A stretch of DNA of 64,000 nucleotides from CAZSNT01 sp964607765 (GTDB lineage Bacteria > Verrucomicrobiota > Lentisphaeria > Oligosphaerales > JABHEG01). This document shows, one piece after another, positions 47,871 to 56,520 of the stretch. The DNA is taken from the NCBI GenBank assembly GCA_964607765.1, contig CAZSNT010000001.1, forward strand, positions 1 through 64,000. Direction: 5' to 3'. Each line of letters starts with the position of its first letter. The first letter of the stretch is position 1. The position numbers and the translations under genes are program-made. The notes beneath the pieces are model-generated. The model did not search any database, was not told the DNA's origin, and worked only from the letters and a program-made list of their open reading frames with translations.

Positions 47871-48794
47871 TCAGAGCAACTCCCAGACCACGTCGGACAG
47901 CGTCGATCTGTAGGTGCGCAGGTCCCGGATATCGATGTTCTCCGAGTCGAGGAAGCCGATGACTTTTCTGACGGAATCGAACTCGTTATTGACGAAGATA
48001 TCACATCGGTTCCCGTGTCCCACGACGCGATGCACGTAGTCCAGATCACTGATCTTGGGCAGCTCCAGTTCGCTGTCGGTGAACACCTCTACCCGCATCC
48101 AGTTGTCCTTGGCCAGAATCAGGTTCTCGGGCGTGTCGTATGCCACCAGCTTGCCTTCCCTCAGCACGAGAACACGATTGCAGACCGCTTCGGTCGTTTC
48201 CATGTTGTCCGTGGTGAAGAGGACCGCCCCGCCCGTGTCGCGCAGATCCTTGATGAAGCGATAGGCCGCCCTGCGTTTGACGGGGGACAGGTTGTCATCG
48301 AGCTTCTCGGCCAGGAGCACGGACGGCGTGCCGACCGTGGCGCACGCCAGACGCACGAGCTGTTGAGACTCCGCATTGAGGTCGCGGAGGCCAATGTCGG
48401 CGACGTTGTCGACCCCGAACTCGGTCAGGACATCCGACAAGGGTTTGGTGTCGCCGAGCAACAGGCTAAGCTGCTCGAGCAGCTCGCGCACCGTGACGCT
48501 GTCCGGGAAAGCCGCAGGGCCACGCAGCGTGGTGAGCTTCTGCCGGTCTGCGGCGGAGAGGTCTGCGGGCGCCTTGCCGCACACTGTAACGCTGCCGGCT
48601 GTCGCTTGTGCGGCGCCGCAGATGCAGTCCATGAGCAGCCGTCCCGAGGCGAGCGGCTCCGATATGACCGCCACGACTGCTCCCGGCGGCACGGCGAAGG
48701 ACAGATCCTGCAAGCAGGTTCCGTCGAGACGGGACGCACTCAGACCTTGGGCTTCGATCAATGGTTGCGGAGCTTCTGCAGTCATGGGCTTCAT
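47871..48794 (-). CDS. ABC transporter ATPase homologue with degenerate catalytic motifs
   Basis: 307 residues with the overall CcmA/GldA-type fold. The catalytic motifs are lost: Walker A is SEPLASGRLL (45-54) without GxGKS/T; the signature is NAESQQL (140-146) in place of LSGGQ; Walker B reads VLLAEKLDD (159-167), without DE; the switch His is Asp196 (FTTDN). The C-terminal accessory domain (DNWMRVEVFTDSELELP) is kept. The reading frame is intact with normal coding bias, so it looks like a maintained pseudo-ATPase rather than a decaying gene. Its ATG overlaps the receiver-gene stop (ATGA). It could act with the intact ATPase at 52023-52970. Confidence 0.82.
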   Translation of the reverse strand: MKPMTAEAPQPLIEAQGLSASRLDGTCLQDLSFAVPPGAVVAVISEPLASGRLLMDCICGAAQATAGSVTVCGKAPADLSAADRQKLTTLRGPAAFPDSVTVRELLEQLSLLLGDTKPLSDVLTEFGVDNVADIGLRDLNAESQQLVRLACATVGTPSVLLAEKLDDNLSPVKRRAAYRFIKDLRDTGGAVLFTTDNMETTEAVCNRVLVLREGKLVAYDTPENLILAKDNWMRVEVFTDSELELPKISDLDYVHRVVGHGNRCDIFVNNEFDSVRKVIGFLDSENIDIRDLRTYRSTLSDVVWELL

Positions 48795-49582
48795 CCTGTA
48801 AGGAGCTCGATCTTGGGAAGGACAATATCTTTCAGGTAACTGAAGTTGAACGGCTTGTGCAGGAACCCGATAACTCCGAGTCCCTCGGCCTCAACCCCGA
48901 CGCTGGGCTCTTCCAGGCCAGTGATGATCATTGTCGGCACGCGCAAGCCCAGTGAGTTCAGTTCGCGCAGCAAGTCCAGGCCGCTCCGCCCCGGCATCTG
49001 AATGTCCAGGAACAGGACGAGCGGCGGCTCGTTCACGATCATCTCCCGGGCTTCCTCGGCATCGTGCGCGTGTTCGCAGCGATAGCCTTGGTGCCGCATG
49101 AATTTGGAGATCAACTCGCAGATTACCGGTTCATCATCGACGACCAAGGCATGCGTGCCGCGTCGTTCGGAGGCGACCGCGGCCGACGGCCCGGAGCCTG
49201 CCTCCAGATGCCGCGCCACGGCAGCCTTCAGCACCTCCAGCCCCATGCTCTTGTCGAGGTACTCGAGTGCGCCGCTTTCCAGGGCTCTGCGTCGGAACAG
49301 GTCGTTGTCGCCAAGGCGCGTGTGTACCAATGCGGGAGGCGGCGTGGGCTCCTGTGCCAGAGCTTCGAGGAAGTCAATACCGTTGCTTCCCGGCAGGGCG
49401 ATTTCCAGAATGACGGCCGCCGGGTGCAGTTCCCGGACTTTGGCCAGAGCGTCCGGCACAGTGTCAGCCTGCTCGACGCGGCAGGAGATCTCACCCAGCG
49501 CTGTGCTGATGGCAGCCGTCAGTTCCGCGTCCGTGTCCAGCACAAGAACAACCGTGTTCTGGGCCGCGTCTTCTTCAGCCAT
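48791..49582 (-). CDS. Double receiver-domain protein, first phosphosite changed to Glu
   Basis: 263 residues, two CheY-like domains and no DNA-binding or enzymatic output. Domain 1 (about 10-125): acidic pocket LDTDAE, but Glu60 (AAVILEIALPG) stands where the phosphoacceptor Asp belongs; Lys is present (LDKS). Domain 2 (about 143-263): VVDDE, Asp193 (LFLDIQMPGRSG), Thr in IITG and HKP, all intact. Glu at the phosphosite often mimics the phosphorylated state. First gene of the operon with the pseudo-ATPase, permease and pseudopilin. It might dock on the transporter and switch it. Confidence 0.88.
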   Translation of the reverse strand: MAEEDAAQNTVVLVLDTDAELTAAISTALGEISCRVEQADTVPDALAKVRELHPAAVILEIALPGSNGIDFLEALAQEPTPPPALVHTRLGDNDLFRRRALESGALEYLDKSMGLEVLKAAVARHLEAGSGPSAAVASERRGTHALVVDDEPVICELISKFMRHQGYRCEHAHDAEEAREMIVNEPPLVLFLDIQMPGRSGLDLLRELNSLGLRVPTMIITGLEEPSVGVEAEGLGVIGFLHKPFNFSYLKDIVLPKIELLTG

Positions 49583-49795
49583 ATCTCGTCCCCTTGCTTG
49601 GTAAGTGGCCTCGCGCGCTTGCGTACATTAAGAATACCACGTGTGGCGCGCGTTCTCAAGCTTGTGCCCGGGCGTACAACAGGGCGCCGGCCTGTCCGGG
49701 AAACGGGCTGGTCCGCCGCGTCGTCTGTAGGTTCCCGTCACGGGTCAGCGACGGCCTTGGTCCGTTCCGCCCTTCCCGAGCGGCGTCCTTCGGTA

Positions 49796-51274
49796 TCAGT
49801 TGCTGCGTCGGGTGCGCCGGATCACGACGCCCAGACCGAGCAAGCCGATCAGGCCCGGGATGAAGAGCACGCACACTGCGAAGATCCGCCGCAGCTGAAC
49901 GTCGGTAAGATCCAGCTTCTTCTCCGGCTCCTTCTGCGCGATCAGGGGGTAATCCAAGTCCCCCGCGAGCCAGCTCACGGCAGCCTCGAAGAACTCCCGA
50001 TTGCCCGCTGTGTCGATATATCGGTTCGTGGCCATGCCACTCGCGCCCACGACCATGAGGCGACCGTCTCCGGCAAAGGCAGTCGGCGGCTCGGCGGTTG
50101 CCACGATGAGGGGCCGCGGCCCACGGAGGTCCTCGCCCTCGTTCCACTCGGCTTTCCGGTCCTGCAGGTTCGTTTCGCCCCAACTGTTGGGGCTCGACTT
50201 GCAGATGGCGAATATCTGGTGGGGCGCCTTCTCCTCCGGCGCTGCCTCCTCGCCGCTGGGCTCCTGTGTCGGGGCCGACTCCGGCTCGGCGTCGGTCCTG
50301 CCCGTCGCCGCATCGGCTTTGCCGGGGCCGGCGTCCTCGTCTTTTCCGCTGCCGTCAGGCGCGGCGAGCAACCCGAGTGAGCGTATGCGCCGCAGCATAA
50401 TCGACTGGTTCACCCTATCGGCTACCGGTTGCCCCACGCTGTACTGGCGGACATATACCGTGTCTGCTCCGAACGCTGTGTGGCGGAAGGACTTGCTCAA
50501 CTCGATCACCATGTCACCGTAGCTGACCACATCGAAACGTGCGAGCAGCGTGTTGAGGCCGGCCGCCGGTGGCGGATCCAGCAGCACGAGCAGTCCGCCG
50601 CCGCCACGCACGAAGCTCTCGAGCTCCTGGTTCAGTGCGTCACCCAACTCAGCCTTCGGAGCGGCTATGACCACCACGCTGGCGTCCGCCAGGCTCTCAG
50701 GCGTCAGGTCTGCTTCTTCCGGGGTATAACCGACTCCGCCCACCAACTGGTACGCTTTGCCCAGGCCGTCCTCATCCAGTCCCGTGGGATCCCGCTCGCC
50801 GTGCCCCTTGCTGAAAAGCACCTTCTTGCCGCCGCCCTTGGCCAGCTGCAGTATGACGCCGGCAAGGTGTTGCTCATCCAGACGTGCAAGTCGGACGTTG
50901 TCGCCACTGGTTACGACAAGCAAGCCAGGCCGCTTGACCTCGTACTTTGCCACCAATTCCTCTTCCTTCGTGAAGCTGACGAACTCCCAGGTGATGGACT
51001 TGCAGTGCTTCCTGAATCGCTGCAGCAGCACGTCGGCCCGTTCCCGCGGCTTCTCGTCAAAGAACAGGATGTGGATGGGCACTTCCACGCGGGCGAGGAT
51101 CTCCAGCGTACTGTCTGCCAGCGAGTGCAGCCGGCCCTCCGATGCATCCCAATCGAATTGAAGCAGGTAGGCGCCCAAGTTCAGCAGCAGCAATGCGCCG
51201 ACCACGACGACGAGCCTCAGCACGAAGAGGCCGCCTGCGGAAAATTGACTCTTGATGGTACGAATCAGTCCCAT
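49796..51274 (-). CDS. GldG-like ABC-associated periplasmic protein
   Basis: 492 residues. One N-terminal membrane helix (LVVVVGALLLLNLGAYLLQF), then a GldG/IFT52-like domain (LHSLADSTLEILARVEVPIH, VVIAAPKAELGDALNQEL) and a low-complexity Glu/Pro/Ala linker (about 310-350). A C-terminal membrane helix follows (IFAVCVLFIPGLIGLLGLGV) with a basic tail. In Bacteroidetes, GldG works with GldA and GldF in gliding; homologues with the same trio are widespread and mostly uncharacterised. It overlaps the permease gene by 10 nt. No other gliding genes (GldJ, K, L, M, N) are present, so a gliding role is not implied. Confidence 0.88.
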   Translation of the reverse strand: MGLIRTIKSQFSAGGLFVLRLVVVVGALLLLNLGAYLLQFDWDASEGRLHSLADSTLEILARVEVPIHILFFDEKPRERADVLLQRFRKHCKSITWEFVSFTKEEELVAKYEVKRPGLLVVTSGDNVRLARLDEQHLAGVILQLAKGGGKKVLFSKGHGERDPTGLDEDGLGKAYQLVGGVGYTPEEADLTPESLADASVVVIAAPKAELGDALNQELESFVRGGGGLLVLLDPPPAAGLNTLLARFDVVSYGDMVIELSKSFRHTAFGADTVYVRQYSVGQPVADRVNQSIMLRRIRSLGLLAAPDGSGKDEDAGPGKADAATGRTDAEPESAPTQEPSGEEAAPEEKAPHQIFAICKSSPNSWGETNLQDRKAEWNEGEDLRGPRPLIVATAEPPTAFAGDGRLMVVGASGMATNRYIDTAGNREFFEAAVSWLAGDLDYPLIAQKEPEKKLDLTDVQLRRIFAVCVLFIPGLIGLLGLGVVIRRTRRSN

Positions 51275-52023
51275 TTACCGTTCTTCCAGAGCATACGGAT
51301 GGCTTCATGCGTCAGGAACAGGAAAAAAGCAGCGGCACTCAGCATGTAGACCAAGTTGTCCAGTCCGATGTTGCCGGTGAGGATGTTCTTGTAGTGGAAG
51401 TAGAAGCTGAAGTGCCGGAAAATTCCGCGCCACGGGCTGGGCAGATCACTGCCTGCCGCATCGATGAACCAGAAAACAAGGATGCTGACGAGCGTACCGA
51501 ACCCCGCCACAATCTGGTTACTGGTGAGTGCGCTGAAAAAGACGCCGATCGCGAGAGTGGCAATGCCGAAAGAAGCGATGGCGATGTACCCGGCAACCAT
51601 CTGGCCGAGCTCCAACTGCGAATGAACACGCAGGAAGCCGAATCCGACCAGCGTTGGCGCCATCATCATGGTGAGGAACAGGAGCAGGGCAATGTATTTG
51701 CCCCAGATCAGGTCGCGGAACCGCAGCGGGCTGGTCAGCAGCAGTTCCATAGTGCCGCGCGACTTCTCTCCTGCCAGGGCGCCCATGGTCAGAATCGGGA
51801 CGATGAACACCAGAAAGTAGGCGCTGGTGCGCCAGAACGCGCGGCACACCTCCGCGGGCGCGCTTCCGCTTCCGGACATGGCGTCAAGACTGAACGTGCG
51901 TTCGATGACGATACGATGGAAGTAAAAGCCCGTGCAGAGCAGGAACAGTGTCAAGATGACGTATGCAAGCGGGGATCTGAACAGCAGCCCCAGCGCGCGG
52001 CGGCAGATGCGCAGTGTCTGCAT
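51265..52023 (-). CDS. GldF-like ABC-2 permease
   Basis: 252 residues, six membrane helices, with EKSRGTMELLLTSPLRFRDL, the conserved cytoplasmic loop of ABC-2/NatB-type permeases after TM2. The ATG at 52023 is preferred (GGAGG 7 nt upstream, stop-start TGATG with the ATPase gene); the GTG at 52026 is an alternative. Works with the ATPase upstream and the GldG-like protein downstream. Confidence 0.88.
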   Translation of the reverse strand: MQTLRICRRALGLLFRSPLAYVILTLFLLCTGFYFHRIVIERTFSLDAMSGSGSAPAEVCRAFWRTSAYFLVFIVPILTMGALAGEKSRGTMELLLTSPLRFRDLIWGKYIALLLFLTMMMAPTLVGFGFLRVHSQLELGQMVAGYIAIASFGIATLAIGVFFSALTSNQIVAGFGTLVSILVFWFIDAAGSDLPSPWRGIFRHFSFYFHYKNILTGNIGLDNLVYMLSAAAFFLFLTHEAIRMLWKNGKWD

Positions 52024-52970
52024 CACTCGCCCTCCTCTTTGGTCAGGTGCAGGAAGGCGTCCTCCAGCGACACCACTTCCTGGCCGAGCGAAAGCAGGTC
52101 TGCGCCCTTATCCAGGATAGTTCTCGCCACCACGTTGCGGTGGTCGCCCTCCGTCTTGCACGTGATTCGCAGCCAGCAGTCGGCTGTTTCGTCCTGGTCG
52201 TCGTCGAACTCCAGGGCTTCCACGTAGTCCGCCTCCCGCAGCGCCGTGCACACCTCGGCCCTTTCACCGCCGAAACCGACGCGGATCACCTGGGCACCAG
52301 TCTGCAGCCGTTCCTTGAGCACCTCGGTGCGGTCCGCGGCGATGATGGTGCCGCGTCGGATCACGATGACGCGAGCGCAGATTGTGTCGATCTCGCTGAG
52401 GATGTGACTGCTGATCAGTACGGTCATCTTCTCCGCCAGTTCGCCGACCAGGTTACGCACCTCGATGACCTGCTGTGGGTCCAGACCGGCAGTCGGCTCG
52501 TCCAGAATGATCACGGCCGGCGAATGCACGATGGCCTGGGCAATACCGACGCGCTGCCGGTATCCTTTGCTGAGGTGTTCGATCCGGCGGTTGGTCATCT
52601 CGGTCAGCGCGCAGCGTTCGATGGCACCCGTCACCGCATCAGCGCGCTGAGCGGAGGGGACGAGTTTGATGGCCGCGGCGAAGAGGAGGAACTCGCGCAC
52701 TGTCATTTCCGGGTACAGCGGCGGCAGTTCGGGCAGATACCCGATCGCTTTCTTGACCTCGAGCGGGGACTCCACCACGTTGTGCCCGGCAACGGCCGCA
52801 ACGCCGGAAGTGGGCGGCAGAAAGCCGGTGAGCATGCGCATGATGGTGGATTTCCCGGCCCCGTTCGGGCCGATCAAACCCACGACCTCGCCCTGTTCAA
52901 CAAAGAAACTGGCGGCATCCACCGCCAGCTTTGTTCGATAACGCTTCGTCAGACGATTGGCTTCAATCAC
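52023..52970 (-). CDS. GldA-like ABC transporter ATPase
   Basis: 315 residues with intact motifs: Walker A GPNGAGKST, signature LSKGYRQRVGIAQ, Walker B VIILDEPTAGLDP and H-loop SSHILSE. A C-terminal accessory domain of about 90 residues follows, as in GldA/NatA-type ATPases. First gene of the ATPase-permease-GldG trio; 30 bp downstream of a pseudopilin gene in the same direction, so possibly one transcript. Confidence 0.92.
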   Translation of the reverse strand: MIEANRLTKRYRTKLAVDAASFFVEQGEVVGLIGPNGAGKSTIMRMLTGFLPPTSGVAAVAGHNVVESPLEVKKAIGYLPELPPLYPEMTVREFLLFAAAIKLVPSAQRADAVTGAIERCALTEMTNRRIEHLSKGYRQRVGIAQAIVHSPAVIILDEPTAGLDPQQVIEVRNLVGELAEKMTVLISSHILSEIDTICARVIVIRRGTIIAADRTEVLKERLQTGAQVIRVGFGGERAEVCTALREADYVEALEFDDDQDETADCWLRITCKTEGDHRNVVARTILDKGADLLSLGQEVVSLEDAFLHLTKEEGE

Positions 52971-53000
52971 GAATGTGTCTACCCGTTTCGCCCCTAACGT

Positions 53001-53657
53001 CTACTGTATGCGATGGACTACATCGTCACCGCGTGTTTCCACATCGGTGACCGGCTGCTCGAACGCGGTCTCCATGATACCGTTAGGCCCCGCGCTGACA
53101 ACGAGCACGGCTCTCTTCGCGGAGCCGTCGTCGGCAACCACCCCCGGTTGCGGATCCAGGTACAGCACATTGCACATGTAGCGGTTGCCCCACGGATCCG
53201 GCGCTGGATACTGCGTGACGTATGGCCCAGCCCAGCCCAGTTCGTCGCCGCCGGCCTTCAAGGCGTAGCCCGGCACATTGTTGACCAAGTGATTCCCGAA
53301 GTAATCCGGGTCGCCAACCAACCACTGGTTGACCTCCACTGCATCCACGGACAGCTCGGGCGTGGTGCCGTCCGAGACCAGTATGTCCACCACGTTTCGC
53401 CCGGGGCCGCCAGCAATGCTGTCGGTTGTGCGCGGCACGAAACCCGTGTCCTGGTAGAACCGTGTTATGGCGTCGCCCAGTGTACGCACATCCATCCGGG
53501 CGCGCAGAATCCGGCTCTGGGTAATATGCGACATGACCGTGGGCACAAGCACGGCGGTCAGGACCGCGATGACACTGAGTATAATGGTCATCTCGACCAA
53601 GGTCAGGCAACAGACTGACCCCGGCCTCTGTCCCCGTCCCAAACCCAACATGCGCAT
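53001..53657 (-). CDS. GspG-like pseudopilin
   Basis: 218 residues from the ATG at 53657. A leader of about 17 residues ends in SVCC, then LTLVEMTIILSVIAVLTAVLVP; there is no Gly at -1, and the fifth mature residue Glu is kept. The head has LGWAGPYVTQYPAPDPWGNRY, VVSAGPNGIME and the end GDDVVHRIQ, the GspG Ca-loop plan. It is close to the next gene at 53960 (same ITQSRILRARMDVRTL region), so the two are tandem paralogues. Adjacent to the GldA-like gene (30 bp). Confidence 0.85.
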   Translation of the reverse strand: MRMLGLGRGQRPGSVCCLTLVEMTIILSVIAVLTAVLVPTVMSHITQSRILRARMDVRTLGDAITRFYQDTGFVPRTTDSIAGGPGRNVVDILVSDGTTPELSVDAVEVNQWLVGDPDYFGNHLVNNVPGYALKAGGDELGWAGPYVTQYPAPDPWGNRYMCNVLYLDPQPGVVADDGSAKRAVLVVSAGPNGIMETAFEQPVTDVETRGDDVVHRIQ

Positions 53658-53867
53658 ATGTCCCCGTCCTCGGACAGCGGGTCCGCCGCCCCCGGCCAGG
53701 GGGCATCTGTGGCAGTGCGGAGAGGTCCTACACCTCATATTACAACAAATTTATCCACTCACGCGTGTAAAGCAAGGACGTATGGGCGCGAATATATATT
53801 TGTGGAACTGTCGGGTTGGAAGCCATGCACGGCAGGGGGAGGCGGGTTCGGCTGGGGGTGGAAAGAA

Positions 53868-53895
53868 GAAGCCGGCGGAAGAATCCGCCGGCTTC
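53868..53895 (-). terminator. Rho-independent terminator
   Basis: Perfect 12-bp stem (53868-53879 / 53884-53895) with a 4-nt loop; on the minus strand it is followed by TTCTTTC. It lies 65 bp downstream of the pseudopilin gene ending at 53960 and separates it from the next pseudopilin/ABC unit. Confidence 0.8.
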
Positions 53896-53959
53896 AGATT
53901 GGGACTCGGTCAGTTGTTCTGACCGAAAGCGCCTGATTGTATCGTCGACACCGTCTGCA

Positions 53960-54619
53960 TTACTGCATCCGGTGCACAATGTCATCACCCCGAACGGTCA
54001 CATCTGTGACCGGCTGCTCGAAGGGCGTGTTGATCACGCCATCCGGGCCGGCACTCACAACGAACACCGCTCTCTTCACTAGGCCATCCTCGACAACGCC
54101 TGGCCGTGGATCCAAGAACACAATATTCACCATGTAGCGGTTACCCCATGGATCAGCTTGCGGCGCCGAGGCCAAATACGCGCCGCTCCAGCCCAAATCA
54201 TCGGGCCCTGTCTTGAGATTGTAACCCGGTACGTTATTCATCAGGTGGTTAGTGAAGAAATCAACATCTCCACTGACCCAATGGCTGACGTCGGCGGGGC
54301 TGTCCGGCAACGCGGGCGCCATGCCGTCGGAGACAAGCATGTCCACCTCGTTGTTGCCGGGATCCCCACCGATACAGTCCGTTGTTTTCGGTACGAAACC
54401 GGTGTCCTGATAGAACCGGGTTATGGCCTCTGCCAGTGTTCTCACGTCCTGACGGGCTCGCAGAATCCGACTCTGTGTGATGTGCGACATCACAGTAGGT
54501 ACGAGCACGGCGGTCAAGATGGCGATCACGCTGAGGATGATGGTCATTTCGACGAGCGTCAGGCGCTTAGCCCTGCAGCGTGTCGTCAAATCCTCGTTGT
54601 GGCTTAACATCGCCATCAT
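53960..54619 (-). CDS. GspG-like pseudopilin
   Basis: 219 residues. The leader MMAMLSHNEDLTTRCRAKR has Arg at -1 instead of Gly, then LTLVEMTIILSVIAILTAVL. The head carries DLGWSGAYLASAPQADPWGN, VSAGPDGVINTPFE and the end GDDIVHRMQ. Paralogue of the 53001-53657 protein, with the highest identity in the helix and in ARQDVRTLAEAITRFYQDTG. A strong terminator follows at 53868-53895, so it may be expressed separately from the ABC operon. Confidence 0.88.
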   Translation of the reverse strand: MMAMLSHNEDLTTRCRAKRLTLVEMTIILSVIAILTAVLVPTVMSHITQSRILRARQDVRTLAEAITRFYQDTGFVPKTTDCIGGDPGNNEVDMLVSDGMAPALPDSPADVSHWVSGDVDFFTNHLMNNVPGYNLKTGPDDLGWSGAYLASAPQADPWGNRYMVNIVFLDPRPGVVEDGLVKRAVFVVSAGPDGVINTPFEQPVTDVTVRGDDIVHRMQ

Positions 54620-54769
54620 TACCTACCTGCTTCAGAAGCTCGACCCGTTGCCTCGCAGCTCCAGGTCCTTCAGCTTCATTCCACCTCTAATCATCAGCGT
54701 TTGTTCAGACAATCAGAAGCGAGCCCTCAGTGAGGCCCCGGCGGTCACCCGACCGCCAGGGATTCACGA

Positions 54770-54805
54770 AGAGGAGACGAGACGGACAGGATCCGTCTCG
54801 CCTCT
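54770..54805 (-). terminator. Hairpin terminator after pilin paralogue A
   Basis: Stem GAGACGGA (54779-54786) / TCCGTCTC (54792-54799), extended by AGAGG/CCTCT outside, 10 bp after the stop of the pilin gene ending at 54815. A second hairpin GGCGGT/ACCGCC lies about 20 bp further on. The tract after the stem is mixed C/T, so strength is moderate. It corresponds in position to 57222-57251. Confidence 0.65.
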
Positions 54806-54814
54806 GAACCCTTG

Positions 54815-55585
54815 TTACGGACGCGAGTTGCCGCTGATCGTGTAGAGGATGTCGTCGTCGCCGGGAACGAGCCCGTCGACGGCGAAGTCCGAGTCGGTTT
54901 CCTCGTCGGGACCGGCAGTCAGAACGACCACGTCGTTCTCGTAACCGCAGACGCCGTTGACAGCAGCGTTGACGGGCGGGCCGCCAGCGTCAGCGTCCGA
55001 GTCAGCCAGAGCGTCGAGGTAGACGACATTGACCATGTAGCGGTTGCCCCAGGGATCGGGATCGATCGGAGCGGTCATATACGGACCGCGCCAGGCGAAC
55101 TCGCTGTTGAAGCCGCCGCTCTCGCTGCGAGCGAACATCGCATCGGCAGCCGGGTTGATGAGGTCAGTCGGCGTGCGGTACGCAACCGTGTTGGTGACCA
55201 GGTGGTCTTCCAGGAAGTCGATCGTACCGTTGTTGATCACCGAGTGCCAGGCAGCATCGCCGTCGGTGCCCTGCTCCGGGATGTCACCGTCGGAGACGAG
55301 CATCGTCACGCGGTTGGTGGTGTCCTGGTCAGGAGCAGCACCGCTGGCGGCTTCACGTGTGGCTTCACCGGTGAGTTCACCACCGTCCAGCAGGAAGTAG
55401 CTGTTGGCGGTGTCTTCGATGAACATGCAGATAGCCATGCCGATGGCCTGGACGTCTTCGCGAGCCCGGCAGACCTTGGCATTACGGATGTAACGATCGA
55501 TGACAGGCATCAGAATCGCACACAGGATGGAGAGTACGATCAGGATGATCGTCAGCTCTACCAGAGACCATGTCTTCTTACGCAT
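54815..55585 (-). CDS. Pilin paralogue A (type IV pilin/GspG-like)
   Basis: 256 residues from the ATG at 55585 (GGAGG 9 nt upstream; the in-frame GTG at 55591 is too close to the SD). A very short leader MRKKT precedes WSLVELTIILIVLSILCAIL, with no Gly at -1 and Trp in place of Phe1. The head has DLINPAADAMFARSESGGFN, AWRGPYMTAPIDPDPWGNRY, VVLTAGPDEE and an end with GDDDILYTISG, the GspG-like loop. It is nearly identical over long stretches to 57282-58064. Strong SD, short leader, long upstream region and own terminator suggest an abundant structural pilin. Confidence 0.88.
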   Translation of the reverse strand: MRKKTWSLVELTIILIVLSILCAILMPVIDRYIRNAKVCRAREDVQAIGMAICMFIEDTANSYFLLDGGELTGEATREAASGAAPDQDTTNRVTMLVSDGDIPEQGTDGDAAWHSVINNGTIDFLEDHLVTNTVAYRTPTDLINPAADAMFARSESGGFNSEFAWRGPYMTAPIDPDPWGNRYMVNVVYLDALADSDADAGGPPVNAAVNGVCGYENDVVVLTAGPDEETDSDFAVDGLVPGDDDILYTISGNSRP

Positions 55586-55754
55586 TTTCACTTTCCTCCA
55601 AACGATCTTGTTCTTCTCTGTGTTGCCCTTCCTGGCGCTGTTGCCAGATTCTGTGCCTCGCGGTTGCCGAAGGGCACTGCACTCGCGGGGCGCGGCAGCA
55701 TGCGTGCAAAATTGCGGTAGCGCGCATCCGCCGGTCAGACGGTTCTCCTCCCAG

Positions 55755-55770
55755 GCATCACCTCCTTTCG
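55755..55770 (-). promoter_or_regulatory. Far-upstream perfect Shine-Dalgarno (STAB-SD-like), pilin A
   Basis: The minus strand reads CGAAAGGAGGTGATGC, complementary over AAGGAGGTGAT to the usual 16S rRNA 3' end. It lies about 170 nt before the pilin ATG and is identical over all 16 nt at pilin B (58253-58268), although the short frames after it are not conserved (7 and 38 codons). Non-coding ribosome-binding sites of this kind stabilise cry3A mRNA in Bacillus thuringiensis. Confidence 0.55.
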
Positions 55771-55946
55771 AGCGCTCTCCGTTGTTCGAATTCCAGTATA
55801 CGCAGTGCTCAGGGCAGTGCGTTGATGTGTCGGGGCGGCTTGGCAGCGGCGGCGTGCAACAGTTCGTGCGGTTGTCCCTTCAGATTTTGCAGGGCCTGCT
55901 GCGGGGACGGCCGTTCCGAGGCGGGAAACCAGCCTCAAAACGCGGT

Positions 55947-55962
55947 TGGCACGCCCTGTGCT
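55947..55962 (+). promoter_or_regulatory. Outward sigma-54-like promoter near pilin A
   Basis: TGGCACGCCCTGTGCT on the plus strand, 15 of 16 matches to TGGCACGNNNNTTGCW with correct spacing. It points away from the pilin, into gene-free DNA that includes the conserved block at 56263-56352. The predicted RNA start is near 55973. Confidence 0.5.
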
Positions 55963-56262
55963 TAACCCCCAGCTGTTCCTGTGATACAGGGACCCCAAAG
56001 ACAGTGTCGTTGAGGTGGACACGGCCTCGGCGGCCGGCAGACTGATCGGATCGAAAAACCAGGACTGCAGCGAAGCCCCTCGGCAAGAGCTGTCAACTTG
56101 CTGAACTGCAGATGTTTCGCTATAGTAATTCACAGCCTGGTTGCGGGTTGTTCAAGGCCCCGCGGCCTGGTTACGAACCGGTAAGGAGCGAGTCAGAGAG
56201 AACATCGACGTTTTGTTCCGGCTGGATTATCAAGCCTTGTCCGGAACGGATGTCGGGGTTGC

Positions 56263-56352
56263 GGGCTGCCACCCGCGACTCGACAGTGCGAACACGTCGA
56301 GCATGCTACCCCAGCAGACTGCTGCCTCTCAGGTCTCCTCCTTGCCGGTTCA
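56263..56352. repeat. Conserved 90-bp block, copy A
   Basis: About 80% identical to 58829-58920, with a perfectly conserved core CATGCTACCCCAGCAGACTG. Copy A is about 680-770 bp and copy B about 765-855 bp upstream of its pilin. The plus strand of both contains TC-rich anti-Shine-Dalgarno-like sequence (CAGGTC-[TA]-CCTCCT) at the right end. On the minus strand this becomes GGAGG followed by a short frame ending SLLG-stop and then ATG with M-[FL]-DV...GWQP. Regulatory RNA or small peptide; not resolved. Confidence 0.6.
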
Positions 56353-56520
56353 CTCTTTTCGGTTGATTGCGTGCTCCGTACGATCTCGGGAGTTCCGGCC
56401 CGTGTGCCGGTGTGTCTGCTGTCGACTTCGACAACAAGCACAGAACTGCTCCGCTAAAGGAGCTCGCGCGTGTATTAGCACCAAGCCTGCCAGAAGTGGC
56501 TTCGCAAAGCTGCAAAGGGC

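Noticed and set aside
49796..52970. Gliding motility locus
   Set aside because: GldA/F/G homologues are widespread; no GldB, H, J, K, L, M, N or SprA homologues are in the window.
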